The notes beneath the pieces were generated by a model. That model saw nothing but the letters and a program-made list of their open reading frames with translations, had not been told where the DNA came from and did not search any database. Made by a program: the position numbers and the translations under genes. From positions 1 through 64,000 of the forward strand of contig JBMSQB010000009.1 in assembly GCA_049423065.1 (NCBI GenBank): DNA of 64,000 nucleotides, given 5' to 3'. Of this stretch, positions 50,791 through 59,484 are shown in pieces; within the stretch, counting starts at the first letter, position 1, and every line of letters starts with the position of its first letter. This stretch comes from SYIM01 sp041182885 (lineage in GTDB: Bacteria > Pseudomonadota > Gammaproteobacteria > Burkholderiales > Burkholderiaceae_E).

Positions 50791-51750
50791 TTAAATCTCG
50801 ATACCGAGACGACGCGCCACCGGTGTCCAGCGGGCCACTTCCGAGGCAACGAACGCGCGGGCTGCGTCCGGGCTCACGTTGGCAAGCGGCTGCAGGCCGT
50901 CGGCAACCAGACGCTGCTGGAACTCGGGGTTACGCATGGCGTTTCCGAGTGCACGTGCAAGGGTGGCGGCCCGCTCGGGCGGCGCCCCCACCGGAAGCGC
51001 GAGCAGGTTGTAGGTGGAAGCGAGCACGTCAAAGCCCTGCTCGCGCGCAGTGGGAATGTCTGGCGCGGCGCCGAGTCGGGATTCACCCAGTACCGCCAGA
51101 ATCCTGAGGCGCCCCGCGCGGTGCAGTTTGAGCGTTGTTTGAAGCGTCTCGAGCATGCAGGTGACATTGCCTGCGATGGTGTCGGTGATGGACGGCGCAC
51201 TGCCCTTGTAGGGCACGTGCAGCATCTTCACGCCCGCCACATCAAAAAGGAGTTCGGCTGCAAGATGCGTGGACGCACCGATCCCTGCGCTGCCATACGG
51301 TTCGCCGGGCTTTGCGCGCAGATGATTGACGAAGGTACGCAGGTCGGTTGTGGGAAGCGACGGATTGGCCACAATCACAAGTGGCGCTACCGACATCAGC
51401 GCGACCCACTGAAAATCCTTCAGCGGGTCATATGGAGGCTTCTTGCGGATGAGCGGCGCGAAGACAGCCGACGACGCGGTGTGCATCATCGCCGTGTAGC
51501 CGTCGGCGGGCGCGCGCAAAAATGCCTCCGCAGCGGTAAGACCGCCTGCGCCCTCACGATTCTCGATCACGATATTGCCGAGTTCCGGGCGCAGCTGCTC
51601 GGCGATCAGCCGGGCAAACGTGTCCCCCGAACCGCCCGGTGGAAAGCCCACCATCAGCTTGAGGACCTGACCTTGCGAGGCGGCGAATCCGGGCAGGGCG
51701 AGTGCAGCCGCGCCAGCGGCTGCGTTGGTGAGGCACCGTCGTCGGTTCAT
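50791..51750 (-). CDS. Bug/TctC-family substrate-binding protein
   Basis: 319 aa. Signal peptide from MNRRRCLTNAAAGAAALAL to about FAASQ. KLMVGFPPGGSGDTFAR is a variant opening without PSRP; then VIENREGAGGLTAAE, ADGYTAMMHTAS, GSAGIGASTHLAAELL and HVPYKGSAPSITD. Start ATG 51750 has GGAG upstream; an ATG 12 bases earlier is less well placed. One of three receptors of this operon, none with adjacent tctAB. Confidence 0.9.
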   Translation of the reverse strand: MNRRRCLTNAAAGAAALALPGFAASQGQVLKLMVGFPPGGSGDTFARLIAEQLRPELGNIVIENREGAGGLTAAEAFLRAPADGYTAMMHTASSAVFAPLIRKKPPYDPLKDFQWVALMSVAPLVIVANPSLPTTDLRTFVNHLRAKPGEPYGSAGIGASTHLAAELLFDVAGVKMLHVPYKGSAPSITDTIAGNVTCMLETLQTTLKLHRAGRLRILAVLGESRLGAAPDIPTAREQGFDVLASTYNLLALPVGAPPERAATLARALGNAMRNPEFQQRLVADGLQPLANVSPDAARAFVASEVARWTPVARRLGIEI

Positions 51751-51784
51751 GATTGTCTCCATGGATGTTGTTGTGTGGGGCGCT

Positions 51785-52876
51785 TTACGCCCCGAGTGCC
51801 GCGTTGACTCGCGGCATCACCTGCTCGCCCATCAGGATGATGGAATTGCGTCCAAGCTCGCGGTCCTGCCAGTCCATGCCGCCATAGAGCAGGGTGCCGA
51901 AGTCCCCGATCTGCTCGCGAAGCGCAAGGATGCCGTCGGCGACGCGGTCCGGTGAACCATAGATCACCAGGTTTTCCACCGTTGCCTCGAGCGTGACTTC
52001 GCTGTCGGGCTGGTTGGGATCGTTTTTGAACAGCGTGAGCGGCGCGCCGCGGCGCTTCAACTTGCCCATCAGCGAGCGGTAGTAGTAGTGATAGGGGCCG
52101 TTGGGGTCGGTGACGTAGCGTCTGGCGGTGGCGTCGTCTTTCGCCACGCAGATGCTCTTGGCGACACGCCAGTTGGCAGGATCGGCCTTGCGGCCAACCC
52201 GCTCGCAGCCCGTGACATATTGCCCCCAGTGGGTCTTCACCCATTTGGGCATGAGGAAGTTGGCCGAGATGGTGTCCCAGCCGCGGGCGGCAGACTCTTC
52301 CACGCCCTTTGAATGCGGACTGACTGCGGTGACCACGATGGGCGGGTGCGGCCGCTGCAGAGGCTTGGGCACGGAGCCCATGCCCGATTCGGGAATATGG
52401 GTGCGCTCGGTGGTGATGTTCCAGTACTTGCCCTGAAGCCGATAGGGGGGCTCGCTTTTCCACAGTTCGAGCACCTGGTTGATCGCCTCCAGAAACATGG
52501 CTGGACGATCCAGGTCGAAGTTGCCAAACGCTTCTGCATCAGAGGGGAGGGCGCCAGCGCTGATCCCGAAGATCAGGCGTCCGCCCAGCAGATGGTCGAG
52601 CATGGCGATGGTGCCTGCCGTTTCCACGGGATGATGGTTGGGCATGTTGATGGTGCCGGTACCCAGCCGGATATTTTTTGTGATGTCGGCGAGCGAGGCA
52701 ATGAAGAGCGCCGACGAGGTAACGTTTTCCTCGGGATCGGTGGCATGTTCACCGCAATAGGCCTCGGCAAATCCCAGTTGATCGGCGAGCACGAAGGCTT
52801 CGCGATCTTCGGCCAGCGACAGGCGCCAGTCCTTGCCGCGGGGGTGCATGGGCATGGTGAAAAAACCGGCTTTCAT
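51785..52876 (-). CDS. LLM-class flavin-dependent oxidoreductase (luciferase-like)
   Basis: 363 aa bacterial-luciferase-fold protein. MPMHPRGKDWRLSLAEDREAF opens as in alkanal-monooxygenase-like members, followed by FAEAYCGEHATDPEENVTSS, GTINMPNHHPVETAGTIAMLDHL and HPPIVVTAVSPHS. Uses FMN or F420 to oxidise a substrate; many relatives need a separate reductase, not found nearby. ATGA overlap with the AMP-ligase stop. A second LLM protein, at 59481, is in the other locus. Confidence 0.88.
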   Translation of the reverse strand: MKAGFFTMPMHPRGKDWRLSLAEDREAFVLADQLGFAEAYCGEHATDPEENVTSSALFIASLADITKNIRLGTGTINMPNHHPVETAGTIAMLDHLLGGRLIFGISAGALPSDAEAFGNFDLDRPAMFLEAINQVLELWKSEPPYRLQGKYWNITTERTHIPESGMGSVPKPLQRPHPPIVVTAVSPHSKGVEESAARGWDTISANFLMPKWVKTHWGQYVTGCERVGRKADPANWRVAKSICVAKDDATARRYVTDPNGPYHYYYRSLMGKLKRRGAPLTLFKNDPNQPDSEVTLEATVENLVIYGSPDRVADGILALREQIGDFGTLLYGGMDWQDRELGRNSIILMGEQVMPRVNAALGA

Positions 52877-54477
52877 CGAGCGTCTCCGGAGGCGTTTGGC
52901 GCGAGACTTGCCGCCATCTGTTTGAGTTCCCGGCGGAGCAGCTTGCCGGTGTTGGTAACGGGCAGCGCTTCGATGAATTCGAAGCGGTCGGGTGTCTTGT
53001 AAGCGGCAGCGAGCGCGCGGCAGTGGCTGCGCAGCGACTCCGGAGTGGCCTGCGCGTCGCGCGCGGGCACGATGTAGGCCACGATGATTTCGCCCTTCAG
53101 CGGGTCGGGGGCGCTGGTCACGCCGGCAGCCGCCACCGATGGATGCTGACGCAGCACATCCTCGATGTCGGCGGGCGCCACATTGATGCCGGCGCGTTTG
53201 ATCATCTCGGAGGTGCGGGCCTTGAAGATGAGGTCGCCCTCGGGGGTGAGCGAGCCGAGGTCACCGGTTCGGAAATAGCGATCGGCGGTAAAGGCTTCGG
53301 CGTTCTGCGTGGCGCTCGCGCCGATGTAGCCTGGCGTGAGATAGCCGCTTACCTCGATTGCGCCCACCTCGCCTGCCGGGAGTTCCCGGCCGCTCTCCGG
53401 GTCAATCACTCGCAGCCTGACACCGGGTAGCGGCGGCCCCTGCACCGCCATGCGGCGCTCGAGTGGCCAGTGATGCCAGGTCACGCAGCAGTTGCCATAC
53501 GACTCGGTTTGCCCGTAGACATTGCACACTTCGCGCGCACCGAGCACCTGTGCAACCGTGGCGACATCCTGCGGCGTGCCGATGGTCATTGCAGTGCGCA
53601 GACTCCGGGTGCGCGCGGGCGCGAAGTCGGGGTGGCTGATGAGGGCATGGGTGATGGCCGGGAGCGTATAGATGGAGGTGCAGCGATGGCGTTCGATCAG
53701 GTCGAGCGCAGGCCCGGGCTCAAAGCGGCCCTGGAGCACCAGGGTGGATCCATGCGAGAAGGTGGCGCACATGGCGTTGGCGGCGCCGTAGGACCAGAAG
53801 AGCGGTACCGGCAGCATCACGCGGTCAACCGGCGAGAGCCCCTGCCGTTCGCCGATGTGAAAGCCGTTTTCAATCACCGCACCATGGATGTTGGGCACCG
53901 CTTTCGGATGGGCGGTAGACCCCGAGGTGTAGAGAATGAACGCGGTATCGTCAGGGCGGGCGCGCTCGCCCGGCGGGGGCAATTCAAAGGCCGGTGCGCT
54001 CGCGAGCCAGGTCTCATAGGCCTTGCCGCCCGCCGGACAGGATTCGCCCACGACAACAAGCTGCTCGAGTGCAGGGGGGCGTCGGTCGGTATCTGCGAAC
54101 AGGGAGGAGAACTCGGCAGCGTAATCACGCTCACCCAGGCGGTCCAGCGTGATCAGGATGCGGGCCGCGGAATCGCGCAGGAGAAAGTCGAGTTCCCGCG
54201 GCGTGGACCAGGTGGAAAACGGCGCGGCCACCGCGCCAAGCGCCGACACCGCTACGCAGATCTCTATCCATTCGGCCCGGTTGTTCACCAGCAGTCCCAC
54301 CTGATCGCCACGGCCGATGCCTGCGGCCTGCAGCGCCGAGGCAAGCGCGAGACAGCGGTCGCGCAGCTGGGGGTAGGTCCATGAACCCCGCTCGTCGATC
54401 ACCGCGGGCTGCCGCGGATAGCGCTCGGACTGCTCGCAGATCAGATCGATGAGGGTGCGGCTGAAGGGCGCGCGCAT
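52873..54477 (-). CDS. AMP-forming acyl-CoA synthetase (AMP-binding ligase)
   Basis: 534 aa. ATP/AMP motif FILYTSGSTAHPKAVPN (TSGST-x2-PK), NVYGQTESYGNC (A5-like), YRFRTGDLGSL-type strand (RYFRTGDLGSLTPEG), and the C-terminal catalytic Lys in VTNTGKLLRREL. Activates a carboxylic acid to acyl-AMP and then acyl-CoA. It is second in the operon after the Bug receptor and so likely gives the entry reaction after uptake. Start ATG 54477 shares a base with the Bug stop (TGATG). Confidence 0.92.
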   Translation of the reverse strand: MRAPFSRTLIDLICEQSERYPRQPAVIDERGSWTYPQLRDRCLALASALQAAGIGRGDQVGLLVNNRAEWIEICVAVSALGAVAAPFSTWSTPRELDFLLRDSAARILITLDRLGERDYAAEFSSLFADTDRRPPALEQLVVVGESCPAGGKAYETWLASAPAFELPPPGERARPDDTAFILYTSGSTAHPKAVPNIHGAVIENGFHIGERQGLSPVDRVMLPVPLFWSYGAANAMCATFSHGSTLVLQGRFEPGPALDLIERHRCTSIYTLPAITHALISHPDFAPARTRSLRTAMTIGTPQDVATVAQVLGAREVCNVYGQTESYGNCCVTWHHWPLERRMAVQGPPLPGVRLRVIDPESGRELPAGEVGAIEVSGYLTPGYIGASATQNAEAFTADRYFRTGDLGSLTPEGDLIFKARTSEMIKRAGINVAPADIEDVLRQHPSVAAAGVTSAPDPLKGEIIVAYIVPARDAQATPESLRSHCRALAAAYKTPDRFEFIEALPVTNTGKLLRRELKQMAASLAPNASGDAR

Positions 54478-55508
54478 CAATCGAGTGCCAGCTTGATACG
54501 TTCGGCAACCGCTTTCCATCGCGCGACATCGCGAGCCATCAGCTCGCCCATCTGCCTGGCGTCAAGATACGCTGGCTCAAGGCCGCGCTGGCGCAGCCTC
54601 GCCTGGGTGTCGGTATCGGCCATCACGCGTCCAAGATCGGCCGCAACCTTCTGAACGATGTCTGCGGGGGTCTTCACGGGGAGCAGGAGTCCGTACCAGA
54701 TGTCGGCATCAAAGCCAGGCATGCCTGCCTCAATTACGGTGGGCAGCTGCGGCATCTGCGGGCTTCGCTCGGCGGTGGTGACTGCGAGCGCACGCAGCCT
54801 TCCATCCTTGATGAAGGCGTCAAAGGCCGACAGCGCGCCAAACGACAGCTGTACCTCGTTGGCGACCAGCGCGGTGACTGACGGCCCCGACCCCTTGTAG
54901 GCAACATGGGTCATCGACAGGCCGGCGTTGATGGCAAAGAGTTCACCCGCCAGATGCGGTGCGGTGCCGCTGCCTGCCGAGCCGTAGTTGAGCTTGCCTG
55001 GATTGGCGCGCGCGTAATCGATGAGCTCTCGTACCGACTTCACCGGGAGATTCTGATTCACCACCACCACCAGCGGTGAGGCTGCGAAGCGACCGGCTGG
55101 TGCGAAGTCGCGAAGCAGATTCCAGCTGAGGTTGCGATAAGCCGTGGTGTTGATGGTGTAGGAGTTGACGCAGAGCAGGATGGTGTAGCCGTCGGCGGGC
55201 GCGCGGGCCACGACATCGGCGCCGATGTTGCCGGCTGCGCCCGGGCGGTTTTCAATGACCACGCCCTGGCCCCACAGGTCGGAAAGCTTTTGCGCGATGA
55301 TGCGCGCCGAGATGTCGGAGCCCCCCGGCGCAAAGCCAACCACAATCCTGACTGGCCGGTCAGGGAAGGCGGCCTGGGCCGGGGCGCTTGCAAGCAGGCC
55401 GGCTGCCGTTGTGATGACAACAGCCGCGATTGCGGTGTCGAGAAAGCGCTTGAGCGCGAGTCGCCGCGGCACTGACGGGCGCGGCTGAGCGCGGTGTGAT
55501 GCAGACAT
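54477..55508 (-). CDS. Bug/TctC-family substrate-binding protein
   Basis: 343 aa. An extended N-terminal stretch (SASHRAQPRPSVPRRLALKR) precedes the hydrophobic signal segment ending PAQAA, an unusually long n-region. Motifs: FPDRPVRIVVGFAPGGSD, VIENRPGAAGNIGADVV, ADGYTILLCVN, SAGSGTAPHLAGELF, HVAYKGSGPSVTALV (P replaced by A) and MPQLPTVIEAGMPG. Start ATG 55508 with a strong AGGAGG. First gene of the 18-kb operon, divergent from LysR, so its ligand is probably the inducer's precursor. Confidence 0.9.
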   Translation of the reverse strand: MSASHRAQPRPSVPRRLALKRFLDTAIAAVVITTAAGLLASAPAQAAFPDRPVRIVVGFAPGGSDISARIIAQKLSDLWGQGVVIENRPGAAGNIGADVVARAPADGYTILLCVNSYTINTTAYRNLSWNLLRDFAPAGRFAASPLVVVVNQNLPVKSVRELIDYARANPGKLNYGSAGSGTAPHLAGELFAINAGLSMTHVAYKGSGPSVTALVANEVQLSFGALSAFDAFIKDGRLRALAVTTAERSPQMPQLPTVIEAGMPGFDADIWYGLLLPVKTPADIVQKVAADLGRVMADTDTQARLRQRGLEPAYLDARQMGELMARDVARWKAVAERIKLALD

Positions 55509-55633
55509 GGGTGTGATCCTCCTTACCGCATGATGCGTGGCCGGGACAGCGCATGGCTGCGTGCGTACCAATTGGCGAAACGGCAGACACGGCTACGCAG
55601 GCGCAGATTAGATGGGCTAAAACATAATTTCTA

Positions 55634-55661
55634 CTGATATTTATTTATACTTTCATATAAG
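55634..55661 (+). promoter_or_regulatory. AT-rich promoter and dyad TTATA-CTTTCA-TATAA upstream of LysR gene
   Basis: Sequence 55617-55678 is strikingly AT-rich in a GC-rich window. A candidate promoter for the LysR gene is CTGATA (55634-55639), 16-base spacer, TATAAG (55656-55661). A perfect dyad TTATA (55645-55649), CTTTCA, TATAA (55656-55660) overlaps it. The region also lies upstream of the divergent 18-kb operon, so it may be the operator for both. No SD sequence is seen before the LysR ATG. Confidence 0.5.
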
Positions 55662-55678
55662 TTTTTAAAATAAATAGC

Positions 55679-56593
55679 ATGCGACGCATCAGTCTCACCA
55701 ATCTCGAAACCCTGTGCTGGATCGCGCGGCTCGGCTCGTTCACCGCGGCCGCCGAGCGCCTGAATGCCACGCAGCCTGCCATCTCGGGCCGTGTTCGCGA
55801 GCTCGAGGAGTCGCTCGAGGTGAAGCTCTTCCAGCGGCGCGGCCGTCGCATGGAGCTCACCATCCAGGGGCGCGAACTGGTCGAGCGGGCCCAGCCGCTC
55901 ATCGCACGTATCGAGGAGGTGATCACCTCGCTCGACAATCCGGGTGCAATCACCGGCATCCTGCGGATCGGTGTGGGCGAAATGGTGGCGGTGGCCTGGT
56001 TTGGCGAACTGATGGCGCAGTTGCATGAACGCATGCCGCGCGTCACCTATCAGATCGAGGTCGATCTCACCATCAACATGCGCCAGAAGCTGGAGCTCGG
56101 GCAGCTCGATCTCGCCATCATGGCCGCCAGGCTGAACAGCGATCGTCTGGTGAGCACGCCGCTTGGGAGCCTGGACATGCTCTGGGTCACCTCACCGGCT
56201 GTGCGCAGAGCCATGAAGCGGGCCGGGCGCGAGCTTCGAGAGGTGCTGTCGTCCCATCCCATCTGGTGCCTCGCGCGGCCCTCGCACATGTATCCCATGG
56301 CGGTTGAAACGCTCAAGTCCCTCGGGCTTACCCAGGTGAGCATCAACACCTGCAACAGTCTTCAGACCATGGTGAGCATTGTGATGGCGGGCGGTGGCAT
56401 CTCAATGCTGCCCGAAAACATGGTGGCCGAAGCACTCAAGCGCCGACAGCTGGTGCGCCTTTCGCCGGACATGCCCGCGCAGCAGCTCGATTTCGTGATT
56501 GCGCACGATCGCGATCAGGAGCAGCCGGTGGTGCGGCATATTGCGCAGCTGGCGGTGCAGGCGAGCACGTTTGTGCTGCCATCAGCGTCTTGA
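55679..56593 (+). CDS. LysR-family transcriptional regulator
   Basis: 304 aa. Helix-turn-helix: NLETLCWIARLGSFTAAAERLNATQPAISGRVRELEE (in parts: GSFTAAAERLNATQPAIS), then KLFQRRGRRMELT. The effector domain follows (GILRIGVGEMVAVAWF to C-terminus). It diverges from the 17-gene leftward operon starting at 55508, so it is the probable regulator of that operon. Start ATG immediately follows the AT-rich leader without a Shine-Dalgarno, so translation may be weak. Convergent with the TetR gene 95 bases away. Confidence 0.92.
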   Translation: MRRISLTNLETLCWIARLGSFTAAAERLNATQPAISGRVRELEESLEVKLFQRRGRRMELTIQGRELVERAQPLIARIEEVITSLDNPGAITGILRIGVGEMVAVAWFGELMAQLHERMPRVTYQIEVDLTINMRQKLELGQLDLAIMAARLNSDRLVSTPLGSLDMLWVTSPAVRRAMKRAGRELREVLSSHPIWCLARPSHMYPMAVETLKSLGLTQVSINTCNSLQTMVSIVMAGGGISMLPENMVAEALKRRQLVRLSPDMPAQQLDFVIAHDRDQEQPVVRHIAQLAVQASTFVLPSAS

Positions 56594-56688
56594 GCCTTCG
56601 CGGGAAAAGCACAAGCGTCCCGGGGTGGTGCGGCCAGCGGCTCAGCGATCGGGCGGCTCGTTGCGAGCGTTGACGCGAGGCAACCCGG

Positions 56689-57426
56689 TCAGGCAGCCGC
56701 TCCCTGAATGAACCAGGCGGAAAAGTCGTCAGCAATTTGGTCAACTGAGCGCCTGGACGGGCTATGCCACTGCTGTACCCAGGTGGCCGCGCCCAGCAGA
56801 TAAAACGTCAAAAGTGTGCTTGGCGCATCAGAGCGGATCTGTCCGCGGCGCTGGCCCGATTCAATCAGGTCTTTCCAGAACAGACGGTAGCGGTCGACTG
56901 CTGCGCGATAGTCTTTCCAGACTTCGGGCGGTGACTTGCTCACCCGCTGATAGCGTATGGCCTTGTCAAAGGAATCGCCGTGTTGACGCATTGCGAGGAT
57001 CTGAGCACGAATTCCCGCCCGTATTTCCTGCTGGACCGAGACCTTGGTCCCAAGGTTTGCGACAGCACGCCGGACTGCACTGTCAATCTGGTTGACGCCG
57101 TCGCAAAGCACGCAGGCCACGAACTCGTCTTTTGAAGAAAAATGGCGGTAGATGCCGCCCAGCGCGAGGCCGGCCTCCGCTGCAATATCGCGAACCGTCG
57201 TGGCGGAAAAGCCCTGGCGTTTGAATACACGGCCAGCCGCTTCAAGAAGATTGTCGCGACTCAGTTCGCCCTTGGCGGTTTTGGCGCGCCGAACCTTGGG
57301 CGAAGGACTGCCCGGGCCCGACGCAGTTGCGCGCCTCGCGGATCGCGTTGCGGCGAGTGGAGGGTCAGCGCCCTTTGAAGTTTGGGGTCCGCTTTTCGAT
57401 GAAACTGCTCGTGGCCTCACGGACAT
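56689..57426 (-). CDS. TetR-family transcriptional regulator
   Basis: Up to 245 aa. The TetR DNA-binding region is about residues 55-100: LEAAGRVFKRQGFSATTVRDIAAEAGLALGGIYRHFSSKDE (helix-turn-helix part: TTVRDIAAEAGLALGGIYRHF). The first ~45 residues are low complexity and basic, and the ATG at 57426 lies inside the crotonase gene, overlapping its end by 62 bases; a later GTG/TTG start is not clearly marked, so the start is uncertain. It is the last gene of the leftward arm, hence a likely repressor of that locus, with the palindrome 61791-61802 as a candidate target. Confidence 0.85.
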   Translation of the reverse strand: MSVRPRAVSSKSGPQTSKGADPPLAATRSARRATASGPGSPSPKVRRAKTAKGELSRDNLLEAAGRVFKRQGFSATTVRDIAAEAGLALGGIYRHFSSKDEFVACVLCDGVNQIDSAVRRAVANLGTKVSVQQEIRAGIRAQILAMRQHGDSFDKAIRYQRVSKSPPEVWKDYRAAVDRYRLFWKDLIESGQRRGQIRSDAPSTLLTFYLLGAATWVQQWHSPSRRSVDQIADDFSAWFIQGAAA

Positions 57427-58189
57427 CTTCAGTTGCCAGGACGATTTGAGTGAATTCCTTGAACATCATATTGGATTCGCCAAGCGTCTGAAAATGCGAC
57501 TCCCAGATTTGTCGCTTTTGCAGCCGCAGCGCGACCGGCGCGCAGTTGGTTGCGATATCCCTTGCATAGGCGTAGGTGGCTTCGCGCAAGTCCTCGCGCG
57601 GGATGCTTCGGTTGATCAGGCCCAGTTCGCGCGCCTCGGGTGCCTTGATCTTTCGGCCCGAGAGAAGAAACTCGGTGGCATGGGCATGTCCCATCAGCTT
57701 GGGCAGAATCCATGCGCTACCCCACTCCGCTGCCAGCCCGCGCCTGACAAACGCTGCAGCAAAGACCGAATCGTCGGCGGAGAATCGAATGTCGCAAAAC
57801 GCCGCGTAGACCAGTCCAAGCCCGGCGGTCGCGCCATTGATCATGCAGATGATCGGCTTGCCAATCATTGGAAAGTAGGTGTGTGTGCCCTGAAAGTCAT
57901 GGCGTATTGCCGAGTCGAGTGGCCACTTGAGCGAGGCAAGACTTCTGGCCTGCGGCGGGGCGGCCCCCGCCGCAGCCTGTATGGCGGAAATATCTGCCCC
58001 GACGCAGAATGATTTGCCTGCGCCGGTGAGCACAATCACACGAACGCTCTCGTCGGCATCGGCCCGCAACATGGCCTCGCGTAGCGACTCGGCGAGTTCG
58101 TAGTTGACGGCGTTGTGCTGCTCGGGACGATTGAGAGTGATGGTGCCGATGCGCTCGGCAACGTCATAGAGAATGCAACGGTCGGTCAT
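57365..58189 (-). CDS. Enoyl-CoA hydratase/isomerase family protein (variant active site)
   Basis: 274-aa crotonase. Oxyanion strands VLTGAGKSFCVGADISAIQ and INGATAGLGLVYAAFCDIRF. The first catalytic Glu (usually PE in x-G-x-PE-x-x-x-G) is replaced in VFAAAFVRRGLAAEWGS (FVRRGL), while the second Glu is kept in AAEWGSAW. Hydration in the textbook mode needs both, so an isomerase, hydrolase or dehalogenase-type reaction is possible. Start ATG 58189. In the leftward arm between the CoA transferase and TetR genes; overlaps the TetR frame. Confidence 0.87.
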   Translation of the reverse strand: MTDRCILYDVAERIGTITLNRPEQHNAVNYELAESLREAMLRADADESVRVIVLTGAGKSFCVGADISAIQAAAGAAPPQARSLASLKWPLDSAIRHDFQGTHTYFPMIGKPIICMINGATAGLGLVYAAFCDIRFSADDSVFAAAFVRRGLAAEWGSAWILPKLMGHAHATEFLLSGRKIKAPEARELGLINRSIPREDLREATYAYARDIATNCAPVALRLQKRQIWESHFQTLGESNMMFKEFTQIVLATEDVREATSSFIEKRTPNFKGR

Positions 58190-58230
58190 TTCGGATCCCC
58201 GATAACGGATGAGGCTTGATGCCGGTGCGC

Positions 58231-59484
58231 TCAGATGACACCCGAGGCGCGGAGCTCTTCGATTTCCGCCGCGTCAAGCCCCAGTGTCTGCGAAAGGATT
58301 TCTTCGGTATGTTCCCCAAGCGACGGTGGCCGCTGATACCGGGCAGGCGTTGCCGAACACTTGATCGGGCTTGCGATGAGTTGCAGGCGGTCCGATTGCG
58401 GGTGGGGCGCAGCGACCCTGAGCGCGCGCTCCTCGGTGTGTGGGTCGTCAAAAACCGCCTGATAGTTCCGGACCTGGGAGCACGGCACGCTCGCGGCCTC
58501 GAGCGCAGCGAGCAGATGCGCCGAGGAAATGCGGGCAATACGCGGCTGCAGCAGGGCGGTGAGCGCGTCCCGGTGCCGGAACCGTGACGCAACGTCGGCG
58601 AACCTTGGATCTGCAACCAGCTCCGGGCACTCGAGAATAGTGCAGAGCGCCCGGAACTGTGTGCTGATTCCGGCCATGATGAATACTGAACCGTCGGCAG
58701 TATCGAAGATTCGGGCGGGCGCCCCGCCGTAGTTTTCGGATCCGTGTCGGCCGATCAGATCGCCGTTCAGAAGATATTTCTGCACGTTGTCTGCCTGGAG
58801 TGCAACGCCGGTGTCGAACAGCGCAACGTCCAGGTGCTGACCCTGCCCTGTCGCGTCCCGATGCCTGAGCGCAACCATGATCGCGAAGGCAGCATTCATG
58901 CCGGTTGCGACATCGACCACCGAGGCGCCCACCCGTACCGGGCCAGCGCCTGGTGAATCTTCGCGTTGACCGGTCACGCTCATGAGTCCGCATGCAGCCT
59001 GCACAACCGAGTCAAAGCCCGGCAAACCCGCGCGCGGGCCGGTTTGTCCCCAACCGCTTACCGAGCAGTAAACCAGCGCAGGATTGATGCGGCTGAGACT
59101 TGGGTAGTCGAGACCGAATCGCGCCATCGTGCCCGGGATGAAGTTTTCGATCAGGACGTCGGATTGGGCGGCAAGTTGCTTCAGAATGGCCTGGCCGCGA
59201 GGCTGGTCGAGAGCGAGCGTGAGTGACCGCTTGTTTCGATTGGCGAGCAGAACCATCGACGTTTCGCCGGGAATCTTTTCGCCAGCAGCGTTCAGCAGGG
59301 CGCCCGTGCTCATGGCTCTGGCTTCGTCCCCGGTGCCCGGCCGTTCCACCTTGATCACCTGTGCGCCATAGTCGGCGAGCATCTGCGCAGCGTAGGGGCC
59401 AGCGATCACGCGCCCGAGATCCAGTACCCGGATTCCCGCGAGCGGCCCCGCAGGTGCTGGCGGGGTGTGGGTGGCGTCGCTCAT
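58231..59484 (-). CDS. Class III (CaiB/BaiF) CoA transferase
   Basis: 417 aa. Start GIRVLDLGRVIAGPYAAQ and GAQVIKVERPGTGDEARAM; NRNKRSLTLALDQPRG; WGQTGPRAGLPGFDSVVQAAC carries the catalytic-Asp region (FDSVVQA). VDVATGMNAAFAIM and FDTGVALQADNVQKYL follow. The N-terminal ~10 residues are Pro-rich. Overlaps the LLM gene end by ATGA. Its first segment closely resembles the start of the partial gene at 63938, so two related transferases flank this locus. Confidence 0.92.
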   Translation of the reverse strand: MSDATHTPPAPAGPLAGIRVLDLGRVIAGPYAAQMLADYGAQVIKVERPGTGDEARAMSTGALLNAAGEKIPGETSMVLLANRNKRSLTLALDQPRGQAILKQLAAQSDVLIENFIPGTMARFGLDYPSLSRINPALVYCSVSGWGQTGPRAGLPGFDSVVQAACGLMSVTGQREDSPGAGPVRVGASVVDVATGMNAAFAIMVALRHRDATGQGQHLDVALFDTGVALQADNVQKYLLNGDLIGRHGSENYGGAPARIFDTADGSVFIMAGISTQFRALCTILECPELVADPRFADVASRFRHRDALTALLQPRIARISSAHLLAALEAASVPCSQVRNYQAVFDDPHTEERALRVAAPHPQSDRLQLIASPIKCSATPARYQRPPSLGEHTEEILSQTLGLDAAEIEELRASGVI

